Source: Ryuthela nishihirai (Eukaryota > Arthropoda > Arachnida > Araneae > Heptathelidae). From it: 64,000 nt of DNA. Numbering within the stretch: position 1 is the first letter of the stretch; each line of letters starts with the position of its first letter. Below are positions 22,601 through 33,279 of the stretch, piece by piece. The position numbers and the translations under genes were made by a program. The DNA is taken from positions 47,152,307 to 47,216,306 of the forward strand of contig JAWZYU010000020.1 of the NCBI GenBank assembly GCA_038380435.1. Direction: 5' to 3'. The notes beneath the pieces are model-generated. The model searched no databases, was not told the origin of the DNA, and was given only the letters and a program-made list of their open reading frames with translations.

Positions 22601-24690
22601 ACCTTGTCTCCTAAAAAATGTCCAGTGGATTTCCTCCCCAAACCTTCTCTGAGCCCTTGTGGTCCTTGTGACTTGATTATTTAGTCCTTTGTGTGCAAAA
22701 AAAGTACTGCTCAGAGAGCCACATCCTGTACACTTTCACACGCTGGATAGCACTGATGGAAAGTTTCCACCTTGTCTCCTAAAAAATGTCCAGTGGATTT
22801 CCTCCCCAAACCTTCTCTGAGCCCTTGGGGTCCTTGTGACTTGATTATTTAGTCCTTTGTGTGGAAAAAAAGTACCGCTCAGAGAGCCACATCCTGTACA
22901 CTTTCACACGCTGGATAGCACTGATGGAAAGCTTCCACCTTGTCTCCTAAAAAATGTCCAGTGGATTTCCTCCCCAAACCTTCTCTGAGCCCTTGGGGTC
23001 CTTGTGACTTGATTATTTAGTCCTTTGTGTGGAAAAAAAGTACCGCTCAGAGAGTCACATCCTGTACACTTTCACACGCTGGATAGCACTGATGGAAAGT
23101 TTCCATCTTGTCTCCTAAAAAATGTCCAGTGGATTTCCTCCCCAAACCTTCTCTGAGCCCTTGGGGTCCTTGTGACTTGATTATTTAGTCCTTTGTGTGG
23201 AAAAAAAGTACCGCTCAGAGAGCCACATCCTGTACACTTTCACACGCTGGATAGCACTGATGGAAAGTTTCCACCTTGTCTCCTAAAAAATGTCCAGTGG
23301 ATTTCCTCCCCAAACCTTCTCTGAGCCCTTGGGGTCCTTGTGACTTGATTATTTAGTCCTTTGTGTGCAAAAAAGTACCGCTCAGAGAGCCACATCCTGT
23401 ACACTTTAACACGCTGGATAGCACTGATGGAAAGCTTCCACCTTGTCTCCTAAAAAATGTCCAGTGGATTTCCTCCCCAAACCTTCTCTGAGCCCTTGTG
23501 GTCCTTGTGACTTGATTATTTAGTCCTTTGTGTGCAAAAAAAGTACTGCTCAGAGAGCCACATCCTGTACACTTTCACACGCTGGATAGCACTGATGGAA
23601 AGTTTCCACCTTGTCTCCTAAAAAATGTCCAGTGGATTTCCTCCCCAAACCTTCTCTGAGCCCTTGGGGTCCTTGTGACTTGATTATTTAGTCCTTTGTG
23701 TGCAAAAAAGTACCGCTCAGAGAGCCACATCCTGTACACTTTAACACGCTGGATAGCACTGATGGAAAGCTTCCACCTTGTCTCCTAAAAAATGTCCAGT
23801 GGATTTCCTCCCCAAACCTTCTCTGAGCCCTTGTGGTCCTTGTGACTTGATTATTTAGTCCTTTGTGTGCAAAAAAAGTACTGCTCAGAGAGCCACATCC
23901 TGTACACTTTCACACGCTGGATAGCACTGATGGAAAGTTTCCACCTTGTCTCCTAAAAAATGTCCAGTGGATTTCCTCCCCAAACCTTCTCTGAGCCCTT
24001 GGGGTCCTTGTGACTTGATTATTTAGTCCTTTGTGTGGAAAAAAAGTACCGCTCAGAGAGCCACATCCTGTACACTTTCACACGCTGGATAGCACTGATG
24101 GAAAGCTTCCACCTTGTCTCCTAAAAAATGTCCAGTGGATTTCCTCCCCAAACCTTCTCTGAGCCCTTGGGGTCCTTGTGACTTGATTATTTAGTCCTTT
24201 GTGTGGAAAAAAAGTACCGCTCAGAGAGCCACATCCTGTACACTTTCACACGCTGGATAGCACTGATGGAAAGCTTCCACCTTGTCTCCTAAAAAATGTC
24301 CAGTGGATTTCCTCCCCAAACCTTCTCTGAGCCCTTGGGGTCCTTGTGACTTGATTATTTAGTCCTTTGTGTGCAAAAAAAGTACCGCTCAGAGAGCCAC
24401 ATCCTGTACACTTTCACACGCTGGATAGCACTGATGGAAAGTTTCCACCTTGTCTCCTAAAAAATGTCCAGTGGATTTCCTCCCCAAACCTTCTCTGAGC
24501 CCTTGGGGTCCTTGTGACTTGATTATTTAGTCCTTTGTGTGCAAAAAAGTACCGCTCAGAGAGCCACATCCTGTACACTTTAACACGCTGGATAGCACTG
24601 ATGGAAAGCTTCCACCTTGTCTCCTAAAAAATGTCCAGTGGATTTCCTCCCCAAACCTTCTCTGAGCCCTTGGGGTCCTTGTGACTTGGC
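16684..24690 (+). repeat. 167-bp SINE-derived satellite (about 47 units)
   Basis: Each unit runs GAGCCACATCCTGTACACTT, ACACGCTGGATAGCACTGATG, TGTCTCCTAAAAAATGTCC, CTCTGAGCCCTTGGGGTCC, TTGTGACTTGATTATTTAG and GTACCGCTCAG. The first GAGCCA boundary is at 16852 and the last at 24561; 7709 bp between them gives about 46 periods of 167-168 bp. The unit is colinear with the SINE-A interior from GAGCCATACCCTGTGCACG to CCGCTCAGAG. Units are joined where GAG at the 3' side meets GAG at the 5' side. Subtypes differ by AACACGC/CACACGC, AGCTTCC/AGTTTCC, TTGGGG/TTGTGG and GTGTGCAAA/GTGTGGAAA. Confidence 0.97.
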
Positions 24691-24735
24691 CATTTCACAA
24701 AAAAGTACCGCCCAGAGGTAAAACCACCTAACAAC
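24691..24735 (+). mobile_element. SINE-A tail at the right edge of the big array
   Basis: After the last unit the sequence reads CATTTCACAAAAAAGTACC, GCCCAGAGGTAAAACCACC, TAACAACC. This is the normal SINE-A 3' end, which is absent from every internal unit boundary. Together with the head at 16525 it shows that the array is enclosed in one SINE. Confidence 0.85.
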
Positions 24736-25334
24736 CGTGACTGAACATTAGGGTCTTTTTGTTCTAGCCAATTAATCCATAATGCAGCGAGAAAAGAAAT
24801 ACTCTGGGGGTGGGGGGGAGTGTAAAAATCACTAGACCATTCAAGATTTATCTTTCTGTTATTCAGATGCAACTCATTTAACGTAAATTGCGGAAAACAT
24901 CATTTCTCCTTTCCATGAAGCCATAAAGAAAGCCTCCATTCATTCCCATTTATAAAGCTCATGAATATCTCAAGGTATCTTCCTTACAGACAAGTGCATC
25001 TATCGAAGTGATCTCAGCGTCAATTAGTCTAGAAAGCACGTTCGATCGTTAAGAGAGAGAAACTTTACGCCGATGAAAATAGAACCGAGAAATCAATTGA
25101 GTAGCAAGAAGTCCATTCCCAAGCCATCTTCTATTCGTTGATGAGGAATGGGACCACACCCCATTTTACTACTTAGCAGCAGAAACAGACTCGGTGTCTA
25201 CAACAGTGTATATCTTTTTCATTATCGTAAAACATGGAACAGAAGCAAATTAAGAAGAGGACGGACCTCATAATGCTTTTTTCGCGTGAAAGATCGTCAC
25301 GCAATACTGATTGCACGCGCAATTAAATAATGAG
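24736..25334. other. Unassigned stretch
   Basis: Apparently unique sequence with a G-rich run near 24806. No motif-bearing frame, RNA or repeat is recognised. Confidence 0.45.
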
Positions 25335-25348
25335 CAACACTCAGACAG

Positions 25349-25744
25349 TTGGGTTGTTGGGTTTGGTTGTTTTACCTCTGAGCGGCACTTTTTTTGCACA
25401 CCATGGGCTAAATGGCCAGGTCACATGGACCCCGAAGGCTCAGAGAAGTTTGGGGGAGGGGACCCACTGGAACAGCTGTTGGGAGACAGATGGTAGCCTC
25501 CCGTCAAGGCCATCCAGCGTGTTCTTTAACGTGCACAGGGTATGGCTCTCCCGCTCACTTGGCCACCGCTTAACGTCCCATCCGACGGACGGTGACCTTT
25601 CCAAGCCCATCGGTGTCCCCTACTGACCGTGAGCAGGGCGGGGAATTTTGCGGAGATAAATCTCAACGCTGACCCAGCTGGGACTCGAACCTGGGAACTA
25701 CAGATTACGAGCCTGGCGCGCTACCGACTGAGCACCCCCGCCCC
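25349..25744 (-). mobile_element. SINE-A copy
   Basis: Reverse full-length copy flanked by the 14-bp duplication CAACACTCAGACAG (25335-25348 and 25745-25758). Confidence 0.96.
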
Positions 25745-25759
25745 CAACACTCAGACAGA

Positions 25760-26176
25760 TCCCACCGTGAGTAACAGCGTAGTTACTAGACGCAATGTGA
25801 ATAAAGAACTAATTGTTCTTGCGAATTTTTTTGTGTGTAATTGCGCACGATGTTGGTAGACATTTTGTTCCAATCGTTAACCCTATGAAAGGATTTCTCT
25901 CTGAATTAGCGAATTGCGTGACTCAAGGCGAGGAGTTTCTTTGATGTGGTTTTTTTTTGGCATCTTAATTCAACATGTGCCAGAGGTTTTATTCGCCTTG
26001 AGGTAAATTGTTCAATTGTTTTCTATCGATAAAATGTCGATATTTATGTTGAAGCGCTCGATATGAATCGATTGTATGAAACTAATGTAATAATTAAAAT
26101 GCATTTTGACAGATATGGGAAGTCTCAGGGAAGTCTCAGTAAGTCAAGTTTTTCAGCAATAGGTTAGAATTTTTAG
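25760..26176. other. Unassigned AT-rich stretch
   Basis: No gene or known repeat is seen. Confidence 0.4.
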
Positions 26177-26240
26177 GGTTGGGTTGTTTTACCTCTGAGC
26201 GGCACTTTTTTGCACACCATGGGCTAAACGGCCAGGTCAC
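26177..26240 (-). mobile_element. SINE-A 3' fragment fused to a MITE
   Basis: GGGTTGGGTTGTTTTACC through GGCCAGGTCACATG. It then switches without a gap into MITE centre sequence (ACACGAAGG). The rest of the SINE is missing. Confidence 0.85.
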
Positions 26241-26365
26241 ATGACACGAAGGACACACGTGACACGAAGGTTGCCAGATCACTAATTTCTAAAAAAAATC
26301 GCTGCCAGATATTTTTTCTGAATTCTGTAATCAACCATAGTGTTCGGATACTTTTTTGAGCGACT
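26241..26365. mobile_element. MITE right arm, copy 1 of the cluster
   Basis: From the palindrome centre (CACGTGACACGAAGG) to the terminus TTTTTTGAGCGACTG followed by TA. The left arm is absent. Confidence 0.85.
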
Positions 26366-26421
26366 GTAGGTGGTCATATTATTTTGATACTAGATCGTGT
26401 GGGCTCACTCACGGAAATATT

Positions 26422-26533
26422 GAGCGTGTGCAGTTACCGTTCACAGCAAACTGGAGCGTGTGCAGTAACTGCACACGCTCCAGTTTGCTGTGAACGGTAA
26501 CTGGAGCGTGTACAGTTGCTGTACACGCTCCAG
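26422..26533. repeat. Double hairpin
   Basis: A 36-bp perfect inverted repeat (26431-26466 and 26468-26503, 1-bp spacer) is centred on GCAGTAACTGC. A second perfect hairpin of 15 bp per arm (26501-26515 and 26519-26533, loop TTG) follows. Both reuse the motif GAGCGTGTGCAGT or GAGCGTGTACAGT. Confidence 0.97.
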
Positions 26534-26665
26534 ATATTTTTCCTGAATTCTGTAATCACGTGACACGAAGGTTGCCAGATCACTAATTTCTAAAAAAATC
26601 AATGCCAGATATTTTTTCTGAATTCTGTAACCAACCATAGTGTTCGGATACTTTTTTGAGCGACT
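26534..26665. mobile_element. MITE right arm, copy 2 of the cluster
   Basis: A short arm piece (CCTGAATTCTGTAATCA) jumps to the palindrome centre (CACGTGACACGAAGG). A full right arm then runs to TTTTTTGAGCGACTG and TA. Confidence 0.8.
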
Positions 26666-26667
26666 GT

Positions 26668-27090
26668 ACAGCGTAAATTTAGGCCTGAGGGTCTGAGCGA
26701 TTAATGGTGGGCGATACCTTGAAAAGTTGAAAGAAAGAAATCGCCTCAGGGGAACATGGAACATTCGATTTCAAAGAGAATAAAGATTGCATTTTTGAAC
26801 TTTAGTGTCCTCTAACGGTGTTAATTCAAACTAATGGAAGATCTGAAAACTACGAGAGGAAATAGATTCAGTAGTAGAGAAGAACAGAAAATATTCTATA
26901 AACATGGACCTCAAGACTAGCCAGATAGAAAAAAAAATAATTTTTATTTTTAAGACGTTGAATTTTCCATTCCCGGGAAGAAAGCTGGAATTCACTGCTA
27001 CCAATGTAACCTACCACAAAATTTTTCATTTATAGCATGAATTTGTTATTTACACTAGTCATTTACAATTTTGCTTTCCAAATTAAAGGT
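26668..27090. other. Unassigned stretch
   Basis: No gene or repeat family is recognised. Confidence 0.4.
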
Positions 27091-27101
27091 CTTTTAATAA
27101 T

Positions 27102-27305
27102 AAAAATAATAAATACCCCCTCAAGCAGCTGCTTGCCACAGAGGTCTGACAGGAGCCTGTCAGTTTGTATGCCACAGTAGAAAGTCTGTGAGGATAGCAG
27201 GACCTCAGCAGAAAAACAACACACACAATCATGCCTTAGCCGGAGCTCGAACCCAGGTCCCTTAGATCAGTAGCCAATCGCGTTAACCACTCGGCCACAG
27301 GACGC
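27102..27305 (-). mobile_element. SINE-B copy
   Basis: Reverse copy from CAAGCAGCTGCTTGCCACAG to the tRNA-like head (B box GAGCTCGAACCCAGG, A box region GCGTTAACCACTCGGCCAC). It is flanked by the near-identical CTTTTAATAAT (27091-27101) and CTTTTTAATAAT (27306-27317). Confidence 0.9.
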
Positions 27306-27404
27306 CTTTTTAATAATGCAAATGGAAATTATTAAGATATTCGGAAAATAGTAATCGCAATATCTTCTTAGTATCTATGTATCTTCCTAGGTGCGCCCTA
27401 AAAG

Positions 27405-27592
27405 CAAAAAACAAACCTAAAACATATTGATGGTTCATTCAGTCACTGAGTTCGTATTCGCTTCAAAGAAATATAGGGGCGCCGGCAATCTTGTGTAGGT
27501 AGATCGGTGACATATCTTCCTTCGAAGTGAATACGAACTCAGTGACTGATTGCATCATCGATATGCTTTTAGGTTTATTTTTTACTTCTTAA
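27405..27592. repeat. Foldback (long inverted repeat)
   Basis: The core arms at 27440-27464 and 27524-27548 pair at 24 of 25 positions around ACTGAGTTCGTATTC. Pairing extends outward through AAACAAACCTAAAA (left) and TTTTAGGTTTATTT (right). The loop is about 59 bp. It may be a nonautonomous foldback or MITE; no terminal duplication was confirmed. Confidence 0.85.
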
Positions 27593-27774
27593 GGAAGAAA
27601 GATGGGTTTTCGGCTGTTTAGGAAGATAGGTATTTTTAAAATTTTTAAATACATTGATTTAACGTTATCCAAAGTGCCTCCTCTAATTGTGCACTCTTTC
27701 ATACTTTCAAATACGCTGCCTTCAGAAATAAAAAATATTTCGTAGAGACAAGCAGGCCTAAAACACCCAACAAG

Positions 27775-28156
27775 TGGGGCGGGGGTGGCTCAGTCGGGAG
27801 CGCGCCAGGCTCGTAATCTGTAGTTCCCAGGTTCGAGTCCCAGCTGGATCAGAGTTGAGATTTATTTCCGCAAAATTCCCCCCCCCCTGCCCACGGTTAG
27901 TAGGGGACACCGATGGGTTTGGAAAGGCCGCGGTCTATCGGATGGGACGTTAAGCCGTGGCCCCGTGTGCGGGAGAGCCATACCCTGTGCACGTTAAAGA
28001 ACACGCTGGATGGCCTTGACGGGAAGCTACCATCTGTCTGCCAACAGCTGTTCCAGTGGGTCTCCTCCCCCAATCTTCTCTGAGCCTTCGGGGTCCTTGT
28101 GACCTGGCCATTTAGCCCATGGTGTGCAAAAAAAAATGCCACTCACAGGTAAAACA
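27775..28156 (+). mobile_element. SINE-A copy
   Basis: Forward copy flanked by ACCCAACAAG-like sequence on both sides (27765-27774, and near 28157-28166). The SINE tail is itself AACCC-rich, so the right edge is uncertain by a few bases. Confidence 0.9.
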
Positions 28157-28166
28157 ACCCAACAAG

Positions 28167-28911
28167 ATAATGCCATCAGTTTTACCTTTCTGAAAATAAG
28201 TTTTCCAAAGGAATCCCTCGGTTTTCCGATGGAGAAATCTCAAAGAGAAACTTTTCAAGCGTGATGCTAGATCCGCATGCAAACGAAACAGCCTATTAAT
28301 CAGAGCTCGTGCGTGACGCCATCTGTCACGCGCACCTGATCAACAAAGTCGCGCCAAGGCGGCATCGAGAAAGGCGGGAACTGCGGTCAGCTGAGATTTT
28401 GCCCTTGACTGCATCCTCGTATCTTCCAAGTTCAAAGCAGCTGAGAATAATTTTCGGATCATGATGTATAAAACGAAGATAGAATTTAATGGAATTTCAT
28501 GTATACTCTCAGACCATATAAACCAGCGAAAGGGGGAAAGAATTCTCTCAATGTTTTAAAATTTTAAACATTTTTCGAAGTTTTCAGAAGATATCTGAAA
28601 CGTTTACGTTGGGGTCATCTGTATGTTGTCCACAACGCAGCAGTTTTTATCGATCGAAGCACAATAACTAAAAAAAATAGAACTATATTTTATATTTTAC
28701 TGTTACAATTGTAACAGCAGTAGGATTATTCGTAGAACCTTGGACGTCAGCAGAAATTTTGTCAGGGGTTGTGAGGGGGGGGATAAAAAGTAAATCAATG
28801 TTTTGAAATAGAAATATTTAAGTTGAGACTTTCATTAAAGAGGGTAGTTGGGAAAATATCAGCTATGCACTCTATTCTCATATCATAATACAACTAAGGA
28901 TGCCTGTCATG
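28167..28911. other. Unassigned stretch with a CpG-richer patch
   Basis: 28260-28400 is CpG-rich for this window (GCGTGACGCC, CACGCGCACC, GTCGCGCCAAGGCGGC). No reading frame or promoter element can be supported. A G run lies near 28775. Confidence 0.4.
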
Positions 28912-29298
28912 TGGGGCGGGGGTGGATCAGTCGGTAGCGCGCCAGGCTCGTAATCTGTAGGTCGCAGGTTCGAGTCCCCGCTGGGCCAGCGTTGAGATTT
29001 ATCTCCGCAAAAATTCCCCGCCCTGCCCACGGTCAGTAGGGGACACCGCTGGGCTTGGAAAGGCCGCCGTCCGTCGGATGGGACGTTAAGCCGTGGCCTC
29101 GTGTACGGGAGAGCCATACCCTGTGCACGTTAAAGAACACGCTGGATGGCCTTGACGGGAGGCTACCATCTGTCTCCCAACAGCTGTTCCAGTGAGTCCC
29201 CTCCCCCAACCTTCTCTGAACCTTCGGGGTCCATGTGACCTGGCCATTTAGCCCATGGTGTGCAAAAAAAGTGCCGCTCAGAGGTAAAACAACCCAAC
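28912..29298 (+). mobile_element. SINE-A copy
   Basis: Full-length forward copy, from TGGGGCGGGGGTGGATCAGT to GGTAAAACAACCCAAC. The B-box half carries local changes (GTCGCAGGTTCGAGTCCCCG). Confidence 0.93.
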
Positions 29299-29387
29299 AC
29301 TTGGAAATGTTTGTGCTGGGATGACTCACGAGGTTGTTTTTCCGGTCTAAAGGTGCCCCGTGCGAGCGGTAACGAATGCCAGAAGTT

Positions 29388-29970
29388 GTTCATAGTCGTA
29401 AACTAGCCTAGGGGCGCTAGTGCAGGGACGAGGCTAGCCGGGAAAATTGAAACGTCAGCCTGTGCTTAGCTGTCGAACGAAGATGTCGTTGCGACACGCG
29501 TCAAAAGGACGCCGTCTTTCTCAAATTAACCCTTGAAGTCAGGGTGCGATTCCAAGAGGGAATCTCGATTCTTGGAGAATCTGTCTTTTTATTCTTGTGG
29601 TTCAAGAGGAACCACAGTGTAGGCAAAGGAAAATCCTTTCGCCGAGTTTTTGAGGTCTGTAAAGTGAGAAATCTCAGAGTGTGCAATTCTCCACCTCAGT
29701 ATTATTGTTTGCAGCAGTGAAGCAGCAAAGGCCCACGGAGTGGAATTCATTCCCAGCACGGAGCTGTACATATTATAAATAAAGTGTGTCGTCCCTATCT
29801 ACTCTCGTGCAGTTAATTGATGGACAGTTCCTATTCTTCATTCAACACAGTAAAGTTGAGGCATACAGTGGCACGGGCTTAAGAAACCCGCGAATCTGTG
29901 AGTTTCACCGAAATGAATTAAATAGTAATTTCATCGTTTCTCTCTCCTGTTCGGACTGGGTCATCATATC
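29388..29970 (+). other. Possible solo LTR
   Basis: The stretch starts TGTTCATAG and ends CTGTCACA. It contains TATTATAAATAAAGTGTGTC near 29770, an AATAAA-type signal placed as expected before R/U5. It is more GC-rich than its surroundings and has no coding frame. No flanking 5-bp duplication was found and no second LTR or internal region is present, so this is tentative. Confidence 0.3.
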
Positions 29971-30102
29971 TGTCACAGTCTGACAGGATCCGAACCAAAA
30001 AGGGTCACGACAATGCCCAAACAAAAATTTCAAACTTATTATTCAAATATATGTAAAAATGCTTTTTGGTATAACTTACATGTCGTTAAGGAGCTGGCCA
30101 GC

Positions 30103-30495
30103 CTAAGATGGCTCAGTCGATAGCGTGCCAGGCTCGTAATCTGCAGTTCCCAGGTTCGAGTCCCAGCTGGGTCAGCGTTGAGACTTAATTCCTCAAAACT
30201 CCCCACCCTGCCCACGGTCAGTAGGAAGACACCGACGGGCTTGGAAAGACCGCCGTCAGTCGGATGGGACGTTAAGCCGTACCCCGTGTGCAGGAGAGCC
30301 ATACCCTGTGCACGTTAAAGAACAAGCTGGATGGCCTTGACGGGAGGCTACCATCTGTCTCCCAACAGTTGTTCCAGTGGGTCCCCTCCCCCAACATTCT
30401 CTGAGTCTTCGGGAATCTTTGTGACCTGGCCATTTAGCCCATTGTGTGCAAAAAGAGTGCCGCTCAGAGGTAAAATAACCCAACCCAACCCCGTC
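30103..30495 (+). mobile_element. SINE-A copy, diverged
   Basis: Forward copy with a weak head (CCTAAGATGGCTCAGTCGAT) and a good B box. The body carries several substitutions (ACACCGACGGGC, AACAAGCTGG). Ends AAATAACCCAACCCAACC. Confidence 0.9.
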
Positions 30496-30720
30496 TCCAC
30501 AGACACACACATCCGCTATGCTTTTTTTTTTTTTTTCGAAGTTTAGGGCCTGGTGTACAGAATCAGATTAAAAATTTCCAATATTGAACTCTTCTGTATT
30601 TACCCGCCCGCCATATTAGGATCATTGTCGAATCCTTGTCCTCTAGCGTTATCAATATCCAAGTTATCTGCTTCTAATTTACTAAGAATTTCAGATGTTA
30701 AGTTCTCTCCTGTTCCGCCA

Positions 30721-31047
30721 TGAGTTGGGTTGAGTTGTTTTACCTCTGAGCGGCGCTTTTTTGCACATCATGGGCTAAATGGCCAGGTCACATGGACCCC
30801 AAAGGCTCAGAGAAGGTTGGGGGAAGGGACCCACTGGAACAGCTGTTGGAGACAGATGGTAGCCTCATATCAAGGCCATCCAGCGTGTTTTTTAACGTGC
30901 ACAGGGTGTGGCTCTCCCGCACACGGGTCATGGCTTAACGTCCCATCCGACGAACAGCGGTCTTTCCAAGCCCATCGGTGTCCCCTACTGACCGTGGGCA
31001 GGGCGAGGAGTTTTGTGGAGATAAGTCTCAACGCCACCCCCGCCCCC
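30721..31047 (-). mobile_element. SINE-A copy with the tRNA interior deleted
   Basis: The reverse copy is normal from GAGTTGTTTTACCTCTGAG to GATAAGTCTCAACGC. It then jumps directly to CACCCCCGCCCCC. The A and B boxes between these points are missing, so this copy lacks its own RNA polymerase III promoter. Confidence 0.9.
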
Positions 31048-31952
31048 AATGAACCTCTTTTTTCTTGAGCGAAAATTTCGTCAAAGGATTTAGGGACGCG
31101 GGTACCGCCATGAGAGTAGATGAAATAAATATTTGAGTATTTAATATTGGTTTTAGTGTGTTAATTACGTGTTGAGTGCGTTTTGATAAATATACACTTA
31201 TTATGTATCCTTTTCGTTATTATTGTCTAAAAATAGTTAAAACTATTCTACACAGCCCCCTCCCCAAAAAAAAATATTTAATAAAAAAGTGAAATAAAAA
31301 ATATTATGACCTATAAAACATGAAAAGTAATAAACTTAAAAAAATCAGAGACTTCGGAAATAAATACCAAACCAAAGAGAAATAAGAATTCTATGCTATA
31401 AAAAAAGAAAACAAATATTAAAAAAGTATATGAAATTAGTAATGAAAATTTAAAAAGTATATGATTAGCAATTTCAACATTGTTTAAAAGTTGTTTGTTG
31501 CAGCAATTGCAGTTTGTGACAGTTAAATGCTGAAGGGAAAAGTATTCGCGATTTACAAACTTGAATGGAATTCCTGCTTGACTGAAATGAATAGAATTAG
31601 TGATGAATGTCGGTTTCAGTTCGATTTATATGATTTAGCGCATTGAAGAAAATTGAAATGAAATGAAAAAAAAAAAACTCTTTTCCGCCTCATTTTTTAC
31701 TGTTCTTTGATTTCTATGTATCAACTGACTTTAAGAGTTGAACTAATAATTCGTTGAGATTTTTCTTTCGATATATATACAGTCCACCTGGGCTTATGCA
31801 CGTTAACACATTGACAATAAAAAATGTAAGATAAAATCCGATGAATTGTCTTAAAACAAATTTGTCTGACAAGTACCGATGATCTTCTCCTCAGGGGTGA
31901 ACAGCAAATATGGTCGAACATTGAATTCAATTTGAATACATGTATTTGTTCA
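31048..31952. other. AT-rich unassigned stretch
   Basis: Poly-A rich DNA with repeated AAAAAGTATATGA and GAAATTAGTAATG near 31420-31460. No gene is seen. Confidence 0.45.
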
Positions 31953-31962
31953 TATTTATGAG

Positions 31963-32362
31963 AGGGGCGGGAGGGGATGGAGGTGGCTCAGTCGGTAGCG
32001 CGCCAGACTCGTAATCTGTAGTTCCCAGGTTCGAGTCCCAGCTGGGTCAGCGTTGAGATTTATCTCCGCAAATTTCCCCGCCCTGCCCACGGTCAGTAGG
32101 GGACACCGATGGGCTTGGAAAGGCCATCGTCCGTCGGATGCGAAGTTAAGCCGTGGCCTCCGTGTACGGGAGAGCCATACCCTGTGCACGTTAAAGAACA
32201 ATCTGGATGGCCTTGACGAGAGGCTAACATCTGTCTCCTAACAGTTGTTCCAGTGGGTCCCCTCCTCCAACCTTCTCTGAGCCTTCGGGGTCCTTGTGAC
32301 CTGATCATTTAGCCCATGGTGTGCAAAATAAGCGCTGCTCAGAGGTAAAACAATCCAACCCG
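31963..32362 (+). mobile_element. SINE-A copy
   Basis: Forward copy flanked by TATTTATGAG (31953-31962 and 32363-32372). Confidence 0.94.
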
Positions 32363-32372
32363 TATTTATGAG

Positions 32373-33169
32373 CAAGCGCAAGTCATGACCGTTAGAGTAT
32401 CCTACATAGTGAGATTCAGCCTTGGAGCAGCAAAATTTTAAGGGGAAATATCGGGGTTGGGTTGCCTTAAGCCGGTCCTGAATACCTCATTCAAGCCTTT
32501 ATACGCAAAAATTGTGACTCGTTCTATATTTTTTTAGAAAAGTAATGTATCGCTATTTCCCAAACAAACAATCACGTATCCAAACGCAAGAATCTCAAAT
32601 ATTGCCACGCGACATTCGGCTAGTCGTGCTTACTGCAACGCACGCGACGTTGTCGAGAAGACTGCTGTGCGTTCGAAATAACGTCGATTAAAGATGAAGC
32701 TTAAAAAATACCAGAAAGAATGAAAAATGAGAAACTACCAGTCTTTCTTCTAAATCTGGAGAAAAGCCAAAAAGGTTGAAGCCTGCCAAATCCGGTTTAT
32801 TGGTAGGATTTTTATTTGTTCGGTTTATTCCACACGATCGATCTGTGTCTAAGGAAGTCAAGGTCGATGGTGTGAGAGAGTGTATCAGACAGACTCCGAT
32901 GTCTGTGACGTTGTAGAGAAAAATATAAGGTCAACAAGAAGAAAGTTCGTAACTTGCAATGTAATTTGATCGAATATAAAATTTTAAATTAGGTTATTGC
33001 AGTGAACTGACGATAATTATAGCAAATGCATCGTGAACTAGAAGAACGAATGTCGCCTCTGGCGCATATGAGCATTTCGTTTTCGAAGAGAATGGCATTT
33101 TTCGATTGCATACTCTTTCACTCCTTAAAAATTTCGATTGCAGCTAATAGATGATAGGGGGGAGGGAAA
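32373..33169. other. Unassigned stretch
   Basis: Apparently unique, with a moderately CpG-rich patch at 32600-32690. No exon, RNA or repeat is recognised. Confidence 0.4.
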
Positions 33170-33171
33170 TA

Positions 33172-33279
33172 CAGTCGCTCAAAAAAATATCCGAACGCTA
33201 TGGTTGATTAGAGAATTCAGAAAAAATATCTGGCAACGACTATTTTAGGAATTAGTGATCTGGTAACCTTCGTGTGACG
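33172..33279. mobile_element. MITE left arm
   Basis: Begins CAGTCGCTCAAAAAAATATC after TA (33170-33171). It runs to the palindrome centre (CTTCGTGTGACGT), where a SINE-A fragment starts. Confidence 0.88.

Noticed and set aside
16684..24690. CRISPR-like or operon-like repeat cluster
   Set aside because: There are no variable spacers. The whole unit is conserved and derived from SINE-A.
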